Source: Luidia sarsii (taxonomy: Eukaryota; Echinodermata; Asteroidea; Paxillosida; Luidiidae). Taken from it: 64,000 nucleotides of DNA. Made by a program: the position numbers and the translations under genes. This document shows positions 1 through 10,100 of the stretch, one piece after another (positions within the stretch are counted from its first letter, which is position 1; each line of letters opens with the position of its first letter). The notes under the pieces were generated by a model. The model searched no databases. It was not told the DNA's origin and saw nothing but the letters and a program-made list of their open reading frames with translations. The stretch lies in assembly GCA_949987565.1 (NCBI GenBank), contig OX465120.1:7144587-7208586 (forward strand), read 5' to 3'.

Positions 1-160
1 GACGCGACTATGCGACGGCACGACGCGACGCCGAAACGGCCCTATACACACAAAAAGGGGCGACGGCACGACGCGACTATGCGACGCAACTTAACTATGC
101 GACGGCACGACGCGACTATGCGACGCGACTATGCGACGGCACGACGCGACTATGCGCCGT
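1..160. repeat. GC-rich degenerate short tandem repeat
   Basis: Irregular repeats of 'gcgacggcacgacgcgac' and 'gactatgcgac' fill the first 160 bases. The array is cut by the window start, so its full length and unit cannot be given. No coding sense is apparent. Confidence 0.7.
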
Positions 161-479
161 GAACGGCGCATCGAGAGATACGGATATAAATGCGAAACAT
201 GCGCCGCGTAACTTGGCAGAGATGGAATTCCATACGTACGTACGTGTACGAACGCGTGAATTGTTGTTGAGCGGTCTACGAGGGTCCGTACGAGTGTTTA
301 AGGGTCATTTCGATTCCATTCAGTCCGGCACTCAAACCCTACCTCCATGCTCAAACGAAAGCCACCAGGTCCAAAGGGCAAGCACAAGGTTCCCTTAGTT
401 ACTTCCTACCACCCTTCTCTTCCTCTTCTCAGGAAGATAACTAAGGAAAACCACCATATTCTCCACACTTAAGATCGTC

Positions 480-1095
480 TGACTGAAGCCATTCCAAATT
501 CGCCTGTTATGACTTTCAGGCGCTCCGTAACTTGCGTGACTTAATTGTCCGAGCAGAGGTTTCCTCTTTGGACTCTTAAGCTCCAACTAAATTTGGTACA
601 TTCAAGTGTACCTCGAAATGCACTGTTTGCAAGACACATGTCAAGAAAATAGACTCTTTCAATGGACATTCTTCTGGAACTACCCACACGACATATGGCT
701 CTATCACGTGCACTACCTCAAACATCATATACCTCATCTCCTGTAGAGTTTGTAATGTTCAGTATGTTGGCGAGACCAAAAACACCCTCAAAAAACGTAT
801 CGATGACCATAGGTCTACAATCAAAACCGGTAAAATGGACACCCCTGTTGGGTATCACTTCAATCTCCCTGATCATTCGATATCAGATATGAGTGTACTG
901 GGCAAAGAATCCCTTGGTCACCATAGTAATGCTGTCCGTCTTAGCCGTGAGAAAATGTGGATAGAGCGTCTTCGGGCTATTCAACCACATGGTCTCAACA
1001 TCCAGGAGGGTATGACTAAAACCATGCAGCATTCTGATAATCCTACTTTTGTGTTCACTCTTCCACACTTCTCTTTGATCCCCCCTTCTCACTAA
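480..1095 (+). pseudogene. Penelope-like element, C-terminal part with GIY-YIG nuclease domain
   Basis: One frame runs from about 480 to the TAA at 1093-1095, broken by an in-frame TAA at 577-579. It reads as the end of a Penelope-like reverse transcriptase protein: the linker 'LRNLRDLIVRAE', a Cys/His cluster ('CTSKCTVCKTH'), then a GIY-YIG domain recognisable by 'IIYLISC', 'CNVQYVGET' and 'LKKRIDDHRS'. GIY-YIG endonuclease cuts the target DNA in this class of retroelement. The RT part is missing or not readable upstream. The copy is dead (stop codon, truncation). The same domain is seen again on the - strand at 28370-27990. Subfamily (Neptune- or Nematis-like) cannot be settled by eye. Confidence 0.82.
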
Positions 1096-1450
1096 TCCCT
1101 ACCCTACTCCTTGCCCTTCCTTTTGATCTCTCCCTCCCTTTGTCCTTTGTTTCTCATCCGTGTCCTATTCACTCTCTTCCCTCTTCCTTCGTGTACATGT
1201 ATCTGTTTTGTCATTGTCACTCTGCATTTGAGAAAGGTCCTGCTTGGATCGAAACGTCATAATTTTAAGATTAATATTTTTAAAGTGATATACAAAAATG
1301 TTGCAAACTGCTTACTGACTAAAATTACCAAAATGCAAATCTTAAAATTTAGTTTCGATTCTAGCAGGACCTTTCTCGAGGACCTCTCTGGAGAAAGGTC
1401 CTGCTAGGATCGAAACGTCAGGCCCACTAAATTTTAAGATTTGTATTTTT
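1096..1450 (+). mobile_element. Penelope-like element 3' tail, partly inverted on itself
   Basis: Pyrimidine-rich 3' flank followed by the tail motif 'gagaaaggtcctgcta' and 'gatcgaaacgtcaggccc'. The tail appears at about 1226-1260, then in reverse ('agcaggacctttctc') at about 1361-1377, then forward again at 1391-1440. This makes a local inverted repeat around 'gaggacctctctgg'. The same tail recurs more than ten times in the window and marks Penelope-like debris. Confidence 0.7.
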
Positions 1451-2395
1451 AGAGTAATTTGTATCGCAACCAAGCTGATTGGTGTAGCGATACTGCATGT
1501 CATGAGGCACGGGCACAAAATGTGGCTGATTTATGTCCTCGTTGTCCACAATGGAGCAGATCTTTGAGCGAGCGAGATTTACAGCAAACAGTAAACCTCA
1601 AAAATACAACGGGCACCAGTTTCTGTTGAAAAAAATAAGTTTTGGGAAGAGTCGAAAAAACCCCGTAAGGCTTACTCGAGGAAAGAGGGATTGGCATAGC
1701 CTATATATTGTTCTCTCTTGGTGCTCTGTTCACTGAACATGGAAGATCGTGGTTCTTTCTTGTAACCAGTCTTTCAGGCTGGACTTTCTCCCAACTCTCC
1801 TCGTCTCTATTTTTCATGTCAAAGCCAAATTTTCTAAACAATATTTGTCGGGATGTGAGCAATGATTTACAAAGGCTCTTGTTTCGCCCATGCTTGCACT
1901 CACCACTGCAGCTTTCTGCTGACATCCGTCCACTTTGCTCTGCTAAGTACACCTTGCACCATCACTATGGAGCTATGTATAATTAAGTACTTATAGCTCC
2001 ATGACTATACATACGATTATGTCCACTGGATCTTCATGAGGTTCATAAGAAACCACTTTTCACAGTAATCCAATTGATTCTTATGTCAGGTGGCTAATAT
2101 AATCTTTACCATAATTAGCCTTCATTGATACAGGCTAGACACAACCGTTCAGGCCCACAGCTGGTCTCCGAACGTTCGTCCTCCCATCAATTAAGTGTGG
2201 TCGATTTCTTGACGGAAAATCTTCAAAGGGCTAACTTTTTCGTCTTGGCAAGTAAGTGCGCATGACAAGCCCCCCGCCCCCCAAAAAATCTATACAACAT
2301 TATGTATAGAATTATGATTGTACAACATAATAACTCAAACGATTGAATGAAACTTACTGAATTAAAAATTTGAAAACAAATATTAAAGAAATTTC
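1451..2395. other. No gene recognised
   Basis: Unique-looking AT-rich sequence with no ORF that resembles a known family and no clear splice-bounded exon. A run of C (2272-2284) and short A runs are the only low-complexity features. Confidence 0.5.
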
Positions 2396-2560
2396 ACTAG
2401 ACCGGGACTTAACCCGAGGCCTCTGTTTTGAGTACCAGCGCTCATAGTTTTGAGCCATGATTTGAGCTATCTAGTAGCCCTTGCAAGGAAGCGGCTGGAT
2501 GGGAGCGTGATCCCTGGCAACTCTGATTGGCGCCCTCATCCCGGCAATGATTGTTGCAAA
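2396..2560 (-). mobile_element. Degenerate tRNA-derived SINE-like fragment
   Basis: On the - strand the stretch around 2400-2425 reads like a damaged B box followed by upstream tRNA-like sequence, similar to the better copies at 28700-28960 and 37300-37400. It is strongly decayed, so the call rests on similarity to those copies. Confidence 0.4.
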
Positions 2561-2764
2561 GTTTGGAAATTGGTGGGGAAAGGGGAAGAAGAAGAAGAAG
2601 GAGACTTTTTTTTGACTTTTCAAATGGAGACTTTATTCCAAATCCATTTGATACGAATTAACATACAGTATACGTGAAAGTAAACAAAAAATGAACATAC
2701 ATGACTTTGTATATATGAACAGAATAAATAGAAATATACAAATTTAAACAAGTAAAAGAATTCT

Positions 2765-3090
2765 TAAAATTTAGTGGGCCTGACGTTTCGATCCTAGCAG
2801 GACCTTTCTCAAAGGCAGAGTGACAAGGACAACACAGATACATGTACACGAATGAAGGGGAAGAGAGTGAATAGGACACGGATGACAAACAAAGGACAAA
2901 GAGTAAAGCTGGTAGTGTGAGATCAAAGGGAAGGGCAAGGAGTAGGGTAGGGATTAGTGAGAAGAGGGGGAAAGATCACTTTCAACCACATGGTCTCAAC
3001 ATCCAGGAGGGTAATGACTAACACGATGCAGCTAATTTCTGTTAATCCTTCTTTTGTGTTCACTCCATCACACTTCTCTCTTTGATCTTT
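2765..3090. mobile_element. Head-to-head Penelope-like tail fragments
   Basis: 2765-2970 is a - strand Penelope tail, opening with the reversed motif 'cctgacgtttcgatcc' and 'agcaggacctttctc'. It is joined directly to a + strand piece (2985-3090) that matches the end of the ORF and start of the 3' UTR ('ccacatggtctcaacatcc'). The orientation switches in the middle, so two fragments are fused in opposite directions. Confidence 0.7.
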
Positions 3091-3129
3091 TATTTTTTAT
3101 TTCTTGGCACGATCTTGCAATATATAATT

Positions 3130-3620
3130 TGTACATCGCATATGGCGCATCCATCGCTGGGTCAGTGTGATCCCGCCCACTCAGAGTATGAGTGCATGCA
3201 TGCAATGACAGAGCCCATTATAACCCGGTTAGCCTACTAGCGGTAACATGACGTCATTCAATTGGCCTCGTGCAAAAGCGCTCGACTATAATAGCAACGT
3301 GAAGGTTAGTGTTTTTTCGTGATATGCCTATAAAAAAAAAATTACCCGCATGATCCTGCGTAGGCCCATAAGGTGCTTGAAAACTTCTTACATACCAGCA
3401 TCGCATGTGGCGCATCCAGGTGTGTCGGTGTGATGCTGGGGCTGTCCTCAAATCCAGGTTCGCGTCTTCGTACAGGGACACAAGACTTAGTGTTTGGTCA
3501 CTCGGCAGCCAAGGTCTAGTGGCCGCTGTGTTTCACATGGCGCATGGGGGCCTTTACCACGTGATCCTCGGGATCTCAAAGCTTGGTCTGATATCGCGTA
3601 TTAAACTTTGCCTCAGACTA
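3130..3620 (+). repeat. Dispersed repeat R1, copy 1
   Basis: Shares ordered blocks with 49500-50030: 'gctcgacta' with 'agcaacgtgaaggttag', a block reading 'catgtggcgca..cca' followed by 'gtgatgctggg', then 'ccaggttcgcgtcttcgta' and 'aaagcttggtctga'. The first block looks like a damaged tRNA-type promoter, so a SINE or a SINE-bearing composite is possible. No protein is encoded. Confidence 0.6.
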
Positions 3621-3724
3621 TAGGTTTTCCCGGCCAATTTCAGAAAAGAAGCATTCACTTTACCACTAGGCGCGATTAAATTCGTTTTAACATGAATGCT
3701 CGTCCCTATGGGCGTTTGAATTCA

Positions 3725-3895
3725 AAACTGTGTCACTCGAATTCGTCATTGAAGCCTTCTTACCATGAATACGATCTTTCAGATTCAGATAGTCATGTCT
3801 TGCATTCGAATTCGTCACTGAAGCATTCTTACCACGAATACGGTCTTTCAGATTCAGATAGTCCTGTCGTGCATTCAAATTCGTCAAAGGCCTAA
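3725..3895. repeat. 72-bp tandem repeat, two full units and a partial unit
   Basis: The block running from 'cgaattcgtca' through 'cagattcagatagtc' occurs twice in full, at about 3739-3810 and 3811-3882, and restarts at 3876. The unit is a multiple of three and stays open in both orientations, but no protein family is suggested. Confidence 0.75.
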
Positions 3896-4476
3896 ACGGC
3901 GATCTGGCTGGCATTCTCTGTCGTGTATAAGCATTCAATTATCACACATGTAAATTCGAATTCATTGCTATATGGGTGTGTGTATTTGTTGATGTGTTTG
4001 TCTATAATTATAAGACCTAGTCTTTCTTGAAAATTTACATCGGCTTTGCAGGATCGCAGCTCAGTTAACACGAAATAACGCAACAAAATAGCGACCCGGG
4101 GTCCTTACAGGAAAGTGTAGCATCTAGATAGGCATACAAAATTACCCCTTTGTGTTTTGCCATTTATTGGTTAAAATAATTTTAATCACGAAGTGATAGC
4201 GAAACAAGAAACTCCGCCTACACTTAAAATACGGTACTGTCCATGAGTGAGGTATTGACATGAAGTGAATGATAAGGTTATCTGAAAGTATGTATCAGGA
4301 AGATTTCAACTCGCTTTCATCAAAAATATACCCCAGAATACTTGCATGATTCACCCACGTAACATCTATACTGAACATATAAAGTGCCAAATAAAGTGAC
4401 TGAAACGTAAAATGAAAAGCACGCGCAGACAAAAAACCGTCCACGCGTCTGTGGCTTTTAATTTCAAGTTGATTGG
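3896..4476. other. No gene recognised
   Basis: AT-rich unique sequence between the 72-bp repeat and element A. Nothing beyond short spurious ORFs. Confidence 0.5.
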
Positions 4477-4516
4477 CCCGATAGTAGTATATAAAGAGCA
4501 TTTCGGTCCATGTTGA

Positions 4517-4670
4517 GGTGGCATTGAGGTGGAGGTGGAGGTGGAGGTGGAGGTGGGAGGTGGAGGTGGAGGTGGAGGTGGAGGTGGGAGGTGGAGGTGG
4601 AGGTGGGAGGTGGAGGTGGGAGGTGGGAGGTTGGAGGTGGAGGTGGGATTGAGATTGTGGGAGGTGGGAG
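4517..4670 (+). repeat. GGAGGT minisatellite in left arm of A
   Basis: About 150 bp of 'ggaggtggaggtggg' units. The mirror array (CCACCT) is at 6919-7068. The reading frames through it (polyproline, poly-Gly/Val/Glu) are products of the repeat. The G-rich strand has closely spaced GG and GGG runs that could fold as a quadruplex. Confidence 0.9.
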
Positions 4671-5007
4671 TGGTTTCGTTAAAGACTGCGACAAGGGAAT
4701 CGAAACGGGTGCCTAAAACCAACCGGAACTCACCAGAACATTCCTTATGTGGTCAACAGGCAATATACAGTTTGAGGTATTTTATTGAACACTTTCACGC
4801 TTGTAACAATAACAATAATAAATTAAAGAAATAAATAAAATTAATAAAACATTAGTAAACAACAAAATAATTAGCGAAACGAACGTCGTTTCCATCTACT
4901 AATAAATAAAGTACAAAACAGAAATTGATGAATAAAAATGGAAAGTACGACATTTACTTATTAAGTGATAATTGTTTTCGGAAGTGTTCCGATTATGCAA
5001 AGGTCTT

Positions 5008-5433
5008 TTACAAATCAACATTTAGTCTTTTGATTATATCATCAATCGAGCTCCGTTAAAATGTCGAATACGTTGGTATAAAACGATTGACTGAGGTCGG
5101 CAGGATCAAGTTTTTACTCATTCAGTACTTGGTGAATTATATCATCCATGTTCATTCCTTCGTAAGTAAATGGACCTACGCCAAGACGACTGGTCACCGC
5201 ACCAAATACGAGGACGACTTGGGTCTTATCAACCGACTGCGCGGCTCGCACGAAGTATTCATCTACGTAGTCACTGAGGCAACATATCGGATTCATTCGA
5301 GGAGAAGATGGTTGAATCTCCGTCTCAGAAGACGTGTCAATGGGAATTTGTAATATTGGAAGTTCACCCATTTTCGGAAAGAGAATATAGTACGATCGTA
5401 ACGTTCGACGAAGGGTCCACTTTCAGTACACAT
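5008..5433 (-). pseudogene. Decayed copy of element A cargo ORF
   Basis: Mirror copy of the ORF at 6156-6575, in the left arm and reading outward. A 5-bp insertion near 5387-5391 shifts the frame close to the start, and the codon matching Trp105 is TAA. The rest is nearly identical to the right copy, so it decayed after the arms last matched. Confidence 0.8.
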
Positions 5434-5627
5434 CGGCGTAGAAATGGTGTCCACTCTTGTTCCACCCCTTTATAAAGACCGGTAACTTAATCCCTAAACA
5501 TATTTAGCTTACATTACGTCATTGTAGTATTCAAATTGGTGACGTCATCGGATTGCTCCTACTCGATCCAGATGGTTAGCAATCCCTAAACAATGGTACA
5601 AGACGAGACTTGTCTGAACCTATATTT

Positions 5628-5931
5628 AGCTTACATTACGTCATAAGGATATTAAAACAATAGACTCGATCTGTCGGAACACAGTGCTTTGGTTGTCATT
5701 CCCAAGTGTTTATTATATTTTCATTCACCACCGGTTTTGAACAATAAACAAAACAGATTCATTATAATGAGGAGTGAGTAACTGAGATAAACTTCATGAT
5801 CATACAAATGCTAGACTATTTAACAATTATAACAGTCTGTCTTTGTGCTCACTTTGCTCATTTTGCTCATTCGCCTACTCATTTTGCTCATTCACCTGCT
5901 CATTTTGCTCATTCGCCTTCTCATTTAAATA
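5628..5931. other. Unique core of element A with GCTCATT repeats
   Basis: About 300 bp between the arms. The right end (5845-5925) is a minisatellite of 'gctcattttgctcattc' units. The same repeat, inverted, is in the core of element B (52160-52375), which links the two elements. A TTACGTCA site lies at 5637-5644. Confidence 0.75.
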
Positions 5932-6006
5932 TAGGTTCAGACAAGTCTCGTCTTGTACCATTGTTTAGGGATTGCTAACCATCTGGATCGAGTAGGAGCA
6001 ATCCGA

Positions 6007-6120
6007 TGACGTCACCAATTCGAATACTACAATGACGTAATGTAAGCTAAAATTAATATGGGTCCGGACAAGTCTCGCCTTGTACCATTGTTTAGGGATT
6101 AAGCTACCGGTCTTTATAAA
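6007..6120 (+). promoter_or_regulatory. Candidate outward promoter in element A arm (CRE-like sites and TATA box)
   Basis: A full TGACGTCA palindrome lies at 6007-6014, a TGACGTAA half-variant at 6033-6040 and TATAAA at 6115-6120, 36 bp before the first ATG of the ORF. The tract 'cttgtaccattgtttaggg' occurs at 5953-5971 and again at 6080-6098 as a direct repeat. TGACGTCA is the known CREB/ATF target. The left arm repeats the arrangement in mirror (TGACGTCA at 5540-5547). Promoter activity is inferred. Confidence 0.55.
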
Positions 6121-6155
6121 GGGGTGGAACAAGAGTGGACACCATTTCTACGCCG

Positions 6156-6575
6156 ATGTGTACTGAAAGTGGACCCTTCGTCGAACGTTACGATCGTACT
6201 CTCTTTCCGAAGATGGGTGAACTTCCAATATTACAAATTCCCATTGACACGTCTTCTGAGACGGAGATTCAACCATCTTCTCCTCGAATGAATCCGATAT
6301 GTTGCCTCAGTGACTACGTAGATGAATACTTCGTGCGAGCCGCGCAGTCGGTGGATAAGACCCAAGTCGTCCTCGTATTTGGTGCGGTGACCAGCCGTCT
6401 TGGCGTAGGTCCATTTACTTACGAAGGAATGAACATGGATGATATAATTCACCAAGTACTGAATGAGTGGAAACTTGATCCTGCCGACCTCAGTCAATCG
6501 TTTTATACCAACGTATTCGACATTTTAACGGAGCTCATTGATGATATAATCAAAAGACTAAATATTGATTTGTAA
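6156..6575 (+). CDS. Element A cargo protein, 139 aa, unknown family
   Basis: The first ATG in the open frame is at 6156 and the TAA at 6573-6575. An upstream GTG at 6135 is in frame but is unlikely as a start in an animal. The protein is acidic and without a signal peptide. It has a short hydrophobic strand (residues 71-77, 'VVLVFGA') after a Cys-Cys pair (49-50), and an acidic-amphipathic C-terminal helix (120-136). I do not recognise the family. It sits inside the inverted arm, so the element carries it twice, but only this copy is intact. A TATA box lies 36 bp before the start and AATAAA about 220 bp after the stop, so a short unspliced transcript is possible. Similarity of the two copies suggests, but does not prove, recent function. 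Confidence 0.6.
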   Translation: MCTESGPFVERYDRTLFPKMGELPILQIPIDTSSETEIQPSSPRMNPICCLSDYVDEYFVRAAQSVDKTQVVLVFGAVTSRLGVGPFTYEGMNMDDIIHQVLNEWKLDPADLSQSFYTNVFDILTELIDDIIKRLNIDL

Positions 6576-6793
6576 AAGACCTTTGCACAATCGGAACACT
6601 TCCGAAAACAATTATCACTTAATAAGTAAATGTCGTACTTTCCATTTTTATTCATCAATTTCTGTTTTGTACTTAACGACGACGATGGAAACGACGTTCG
6701 TTTCGCTAGTTATTTTGTTGTTTATTCATGTTTTATTAATTTTATTTATTTCTTTAATTTATTATTGTTATTGTTACAAGCGTGAAAGTGTTC

Positions 6794-6799
6794 AATAAA
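6794..6799 (+). terminator. Outward poly(A) signal in element A right arm
   Basis: AATAAA within 'gttcaataaaatac', downstream of the cargo ORF. It lies in the block conserved with element B. The mirror signal on the - strand is at 4786-4781. Confidence 0.55.
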
Positions 6800-7161
6800 A
6801 TACCTCAAACTGTATATTGCTCGTTGACCACATAAGGAGTTCCGGTTGTTTTTAGGCACCCGTTTTGACTGTTATTTATCCCAACTCCCCTGTCGCAAGT
6901 CATTAACGAAACCACTCCCACCTCCCACAATCTCAATCCCACCTCCACCTCCCACCTCCCACCTCCACCTCCCACCTCCACCTCCCACCTCCCACCTCCA
7001 CCTCCCACCTCCCACCTCCACCTCCACCTCCACCTCCCACCTCCACCTCCACCTCCACCTCCACCTCAATGCCACCTCAACACGGACCGAAATGCTCTTT
7101 ATATACTACTCCCGATCGTCAAACGACCGGAAAGATACAACTTTTGAAAGGTGGAAGTGTG

Positions 7162-10100
7162 GTCTTGAATGTCTATAAACGAAACAGAACGCCTGAACCG
7201 AACCTGAATGGTAGAGCAAAAATCTTGAATGCAAGAAAACGAAATAGAACGCCTGAACCGAACCTGAATGGAAGAACAACAATCTTGAATGCAAGAAAAC
7301 GAAATAAAACGCCTGAACCGAACCTGAATGGTAGAGCAAAAATCTTGAATGCAAGAAAACGAAAAAGAATACCTGAACCGAACCTGAATGGTAGAACAAC
7401 AATCTTGAATGTAAGAAAACGAAATAGAACGCCTGAACCGAACCTGAATGGTAGAGCAAAAATCTTGAATGCAAGAAAACGAAAAAGAATACCTGAACCG
7501 AACCTGAATGGTAGAACAACAATCTTGAATGTAAGAAAACGAAATAGAACGCCTGAACCGAACCTGAATGGTAGAGCAAAAATCTTGAATGCAAGAAAAC
7601 GAAATAGAACGCCTGAACCGAACCTGAATGGAAGAACAACAATCTTGAATGCAAGAAAACGAAATAAAACGCCTGAACCGAACCTGAATGGTAGAGCAAA
7701 AATCTTGAATGCAAGAAAACGAAATAGAACGCCTGAACCGAACCTGAATGGTAGAGCAAAAATCTTGAATGCAAGAAAACGAAAAAGAATACCTGAACCG
7801 AACCTGAATGGTAGAACAACAATCTTGAATGTAAGAAAACGAAATAGAACGCCTGAACCGAACCTGAATGGTAGAGCAAAAATCTTGAATGCAAGAAAAC
7901 GAAATAGAACGCCTGAACCGAACCTGAATGGAAGAACAACAATCTTGAATGCAAGAAAACGAAATAGAACGCCTGAACCGAACCTGAATGGTAGAGCAAA
8001 AATCTTGAATGCAAGAAAACGAAAAAGAATACCTGAACCGAACCTGAATGGAAGAACAACAATCTTGAATGCAAGAAAACGAAATAAAACGCCTGAACCG
8101 AACCTGAATGGTAGAGCAAAAATCTTGAATGCAAGAAAACGAAAAAGAATACCTGAACCGAACCTGAATGGTAGAACAACAATCTTGAATGTAAGAAAAC
8201 GAAATAGAACGCCTGAACCGAACCTGAATGGTAGAGCAAAAATCTTGAATGCAAGAAAACGAAATAGAACGCCTGAACCGAACCTGAATGGAAGAACAAC
8301 AATCTTGAATGCAAGAAAACGAAATAAAACGCCTGAACCGAACCTGAATGGTAGAGCAAAAATCTTGAATGCAAGAAAACGAAAAAGAATACCTGAACCG
8401 AACCTGAATGGTAGAACAACAATCTTGAATGTAAGAAAACGAAATAGAACGCCTGAACCGAACCTGAATGGTAGAGCAAAAATCTTGAATGCAAGAAAAC
8501 GAAAAAGAATACCTGAACCGAACCTGAATGGTAGAACAACAATCTTGAATGTAAGAAAACGAAATAGAACGCCTGAACCGAACCTGAATGGTAGAGCAAA
8601 AATCTTGAATGCAAGAAAACGAAATAGAACGCCTGAACCGAACCTGAATGGAAGAACAACAATCTTGAATGCAAGAAAACGAAATAAAACGCCTGAACCG
8701 AACCTGAATGGTAGAGCAAAAATCTTGAATGCAAGAAAACGAAATAGAACGCCTGAACCGAACCTGAATGGTAGAGCAAAAATCTTGAATGCAAGAAAAC
8801 GAAAAAGAATACCTGAACCGAACCTGAATGGTAGAACAACAATCTTGAATGTAAGAAAACGAAATAGAACGCCTGAACCGAACCTGAATGGTAGAGCAAA
8901 AATCTTGAATGCAAGAAAACGAAATAGAACGCCTGAACCGAACCTGAATGGAAGAACAACAATCTTGAATGCAAGAAAACGAAATAAAACGCCTGAACCG
9001 AACCTGAATGGTAGAGCAAAAATCTTGAATGCAAGAAAACGAAATAGAACGCCTGAACCGAACCTGAATGGAAGAACAACAATCTTGAATGCAAGAAAAC
9101 GAAATAAAACGCCTGAACCGAACCTGAATGGTAGAGCAAAAATCTTGAATGCAAGAAAACGAAAAAGAATACCTGAACCGAACCTGAATGGTAGAACAAC
9201 AATCTTGAATGTAAGAAAACGAAATAGAACGCCTGAACCGAACCTGAATGGTAGATGAACAACAATCTTGATTGCAAGAAAACGAAATAAAACGCCTGAA
9301 CCGAACCTGAATGGTAGAACAACAATCTTGAATGCAAGAAAACGAAATAAAACGCCTGAACCGAACCTCAATGGTAGAACAACAATCTTGAATGCAAGAA
9401 AACGAAATAGAACGCCTGAACCGAACCTGCATGGTAGAACAAAAATTTTGAATGTAAGAAAACTAAATAGAACGCTTGAACCGAACCTGAATGGTAGAAC
9501 AGCAATCTTGAATGCAAGAAAACGAAATAGAACGCCTGAACTGAACCTGAATGGTAGAGCAGCAATCTTGAATGCAAGAAAACGAAATAGAACGCCTGAA
9601 CCGAACCTGAATGGTAGAGCAGCAATCTTGAATGCAAGAAAACGAAATAAAACGCCTGAACCGAACCTGAATGGTAGAACAACAATCTTGAATGCAAGAA
9701 AACGAAACAGAACGCCTGAACTGAACCTGAATGGTAGAGCAGCAATCTTGAATGCAAGAAAACGAAATAGAACGCCTGAACCGAACCTGAATGGTAGAAC
9801 AACAATCTTGAATGCAAGAAAACGAAATAGAACGCCTGAACCGAACCTGAATGGTAGAGCAGCAATCTTGAATGCAAGAAAACGAAATAGAACGCCTGAA
9901 CCGAACCTGAATAGTAGAGCAGCAATCTTGAATGCAAGAAAACGAAATAAGACGCCTGAACCGAACCTGAATGGTAGAACAACAATCTTGAATGCAAGAA
10001 AACGAAACAGAACGCCTGAACTGGACCTGAATGGTAGAGCAACAATCTTGAATGCAAAAAAAACCAAATAGAACGCCTGAACTGAACCTGAATGGTAGAA

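Larger units (their letters stand above)
4483..5627. repeat. Element A left terminal inverted repeat
   Basis: Inverted match to 5932-7110. Compared with the right arm it has lost about 20 bp just outside the conserved block, and it carries an 'atattc'-type indel near 5390 and a nonsense change in the ORF copy. The arms have therefore diverged and are no longer fully homogenised. Confidence 0.85.
4483..7110. mobile_element. Long-inverted-repeat element A (mini-Polinton candidate)
   Basis: The element begins AGTAGTAT and ends ATACTACT. It is flanked by a perfect 6-bp duplication CCCGAT at 4477-4482 and 7111-7116. The left arm (4483-5627) and right arm (5932-7110) are inverted copies that differ by small indels and substitutions, around a unique core of about 300 bp. 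From outside in, each arm holds: the terminus, a GGAGGT minisatellite, a conserved block with an outward AATAAA, an ORF reading outward, a TATA box and CRE-like sites. Six-base duplications, a 5'-AG end and long TIRs are known traits of Polinton/Maverick elements, but no polymerase, integrase or capsid gene is present. A mobile relative must supply the enzymes. Sea-urchin TU-type foldback elements are the main alternative. Confidence 0.85.
5932..7110. repeat. Element A right terminal inverted repeat
   Basis: Carries the intact ORF, its apparent promoter and the outward poly(A) signal. The outer end is ATACTACT at 7103-7110, immediately followed by the target duplication. Confidence 0.85.

Noticed and set aside
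1226..1440. Hammerhead ribozyme in the Penelope tail
   Set aside because: The tail has a GAAAC next to GTC, but the essential CTGATGA core is not seen in any copy.
4366..4834. Polyproline and Gly/Val/Glu-rich ORFs
   Set aside because: Translations of the GGAGGT minisatellite in the element A arm.
7069..9258. 729-codon ORF with 20-residue repeats
   Set aside because: It is the 60-bp satellite read in a frame without stops. Three other long frames on the - strand are equally open, so coding selection is not needed to explain it.
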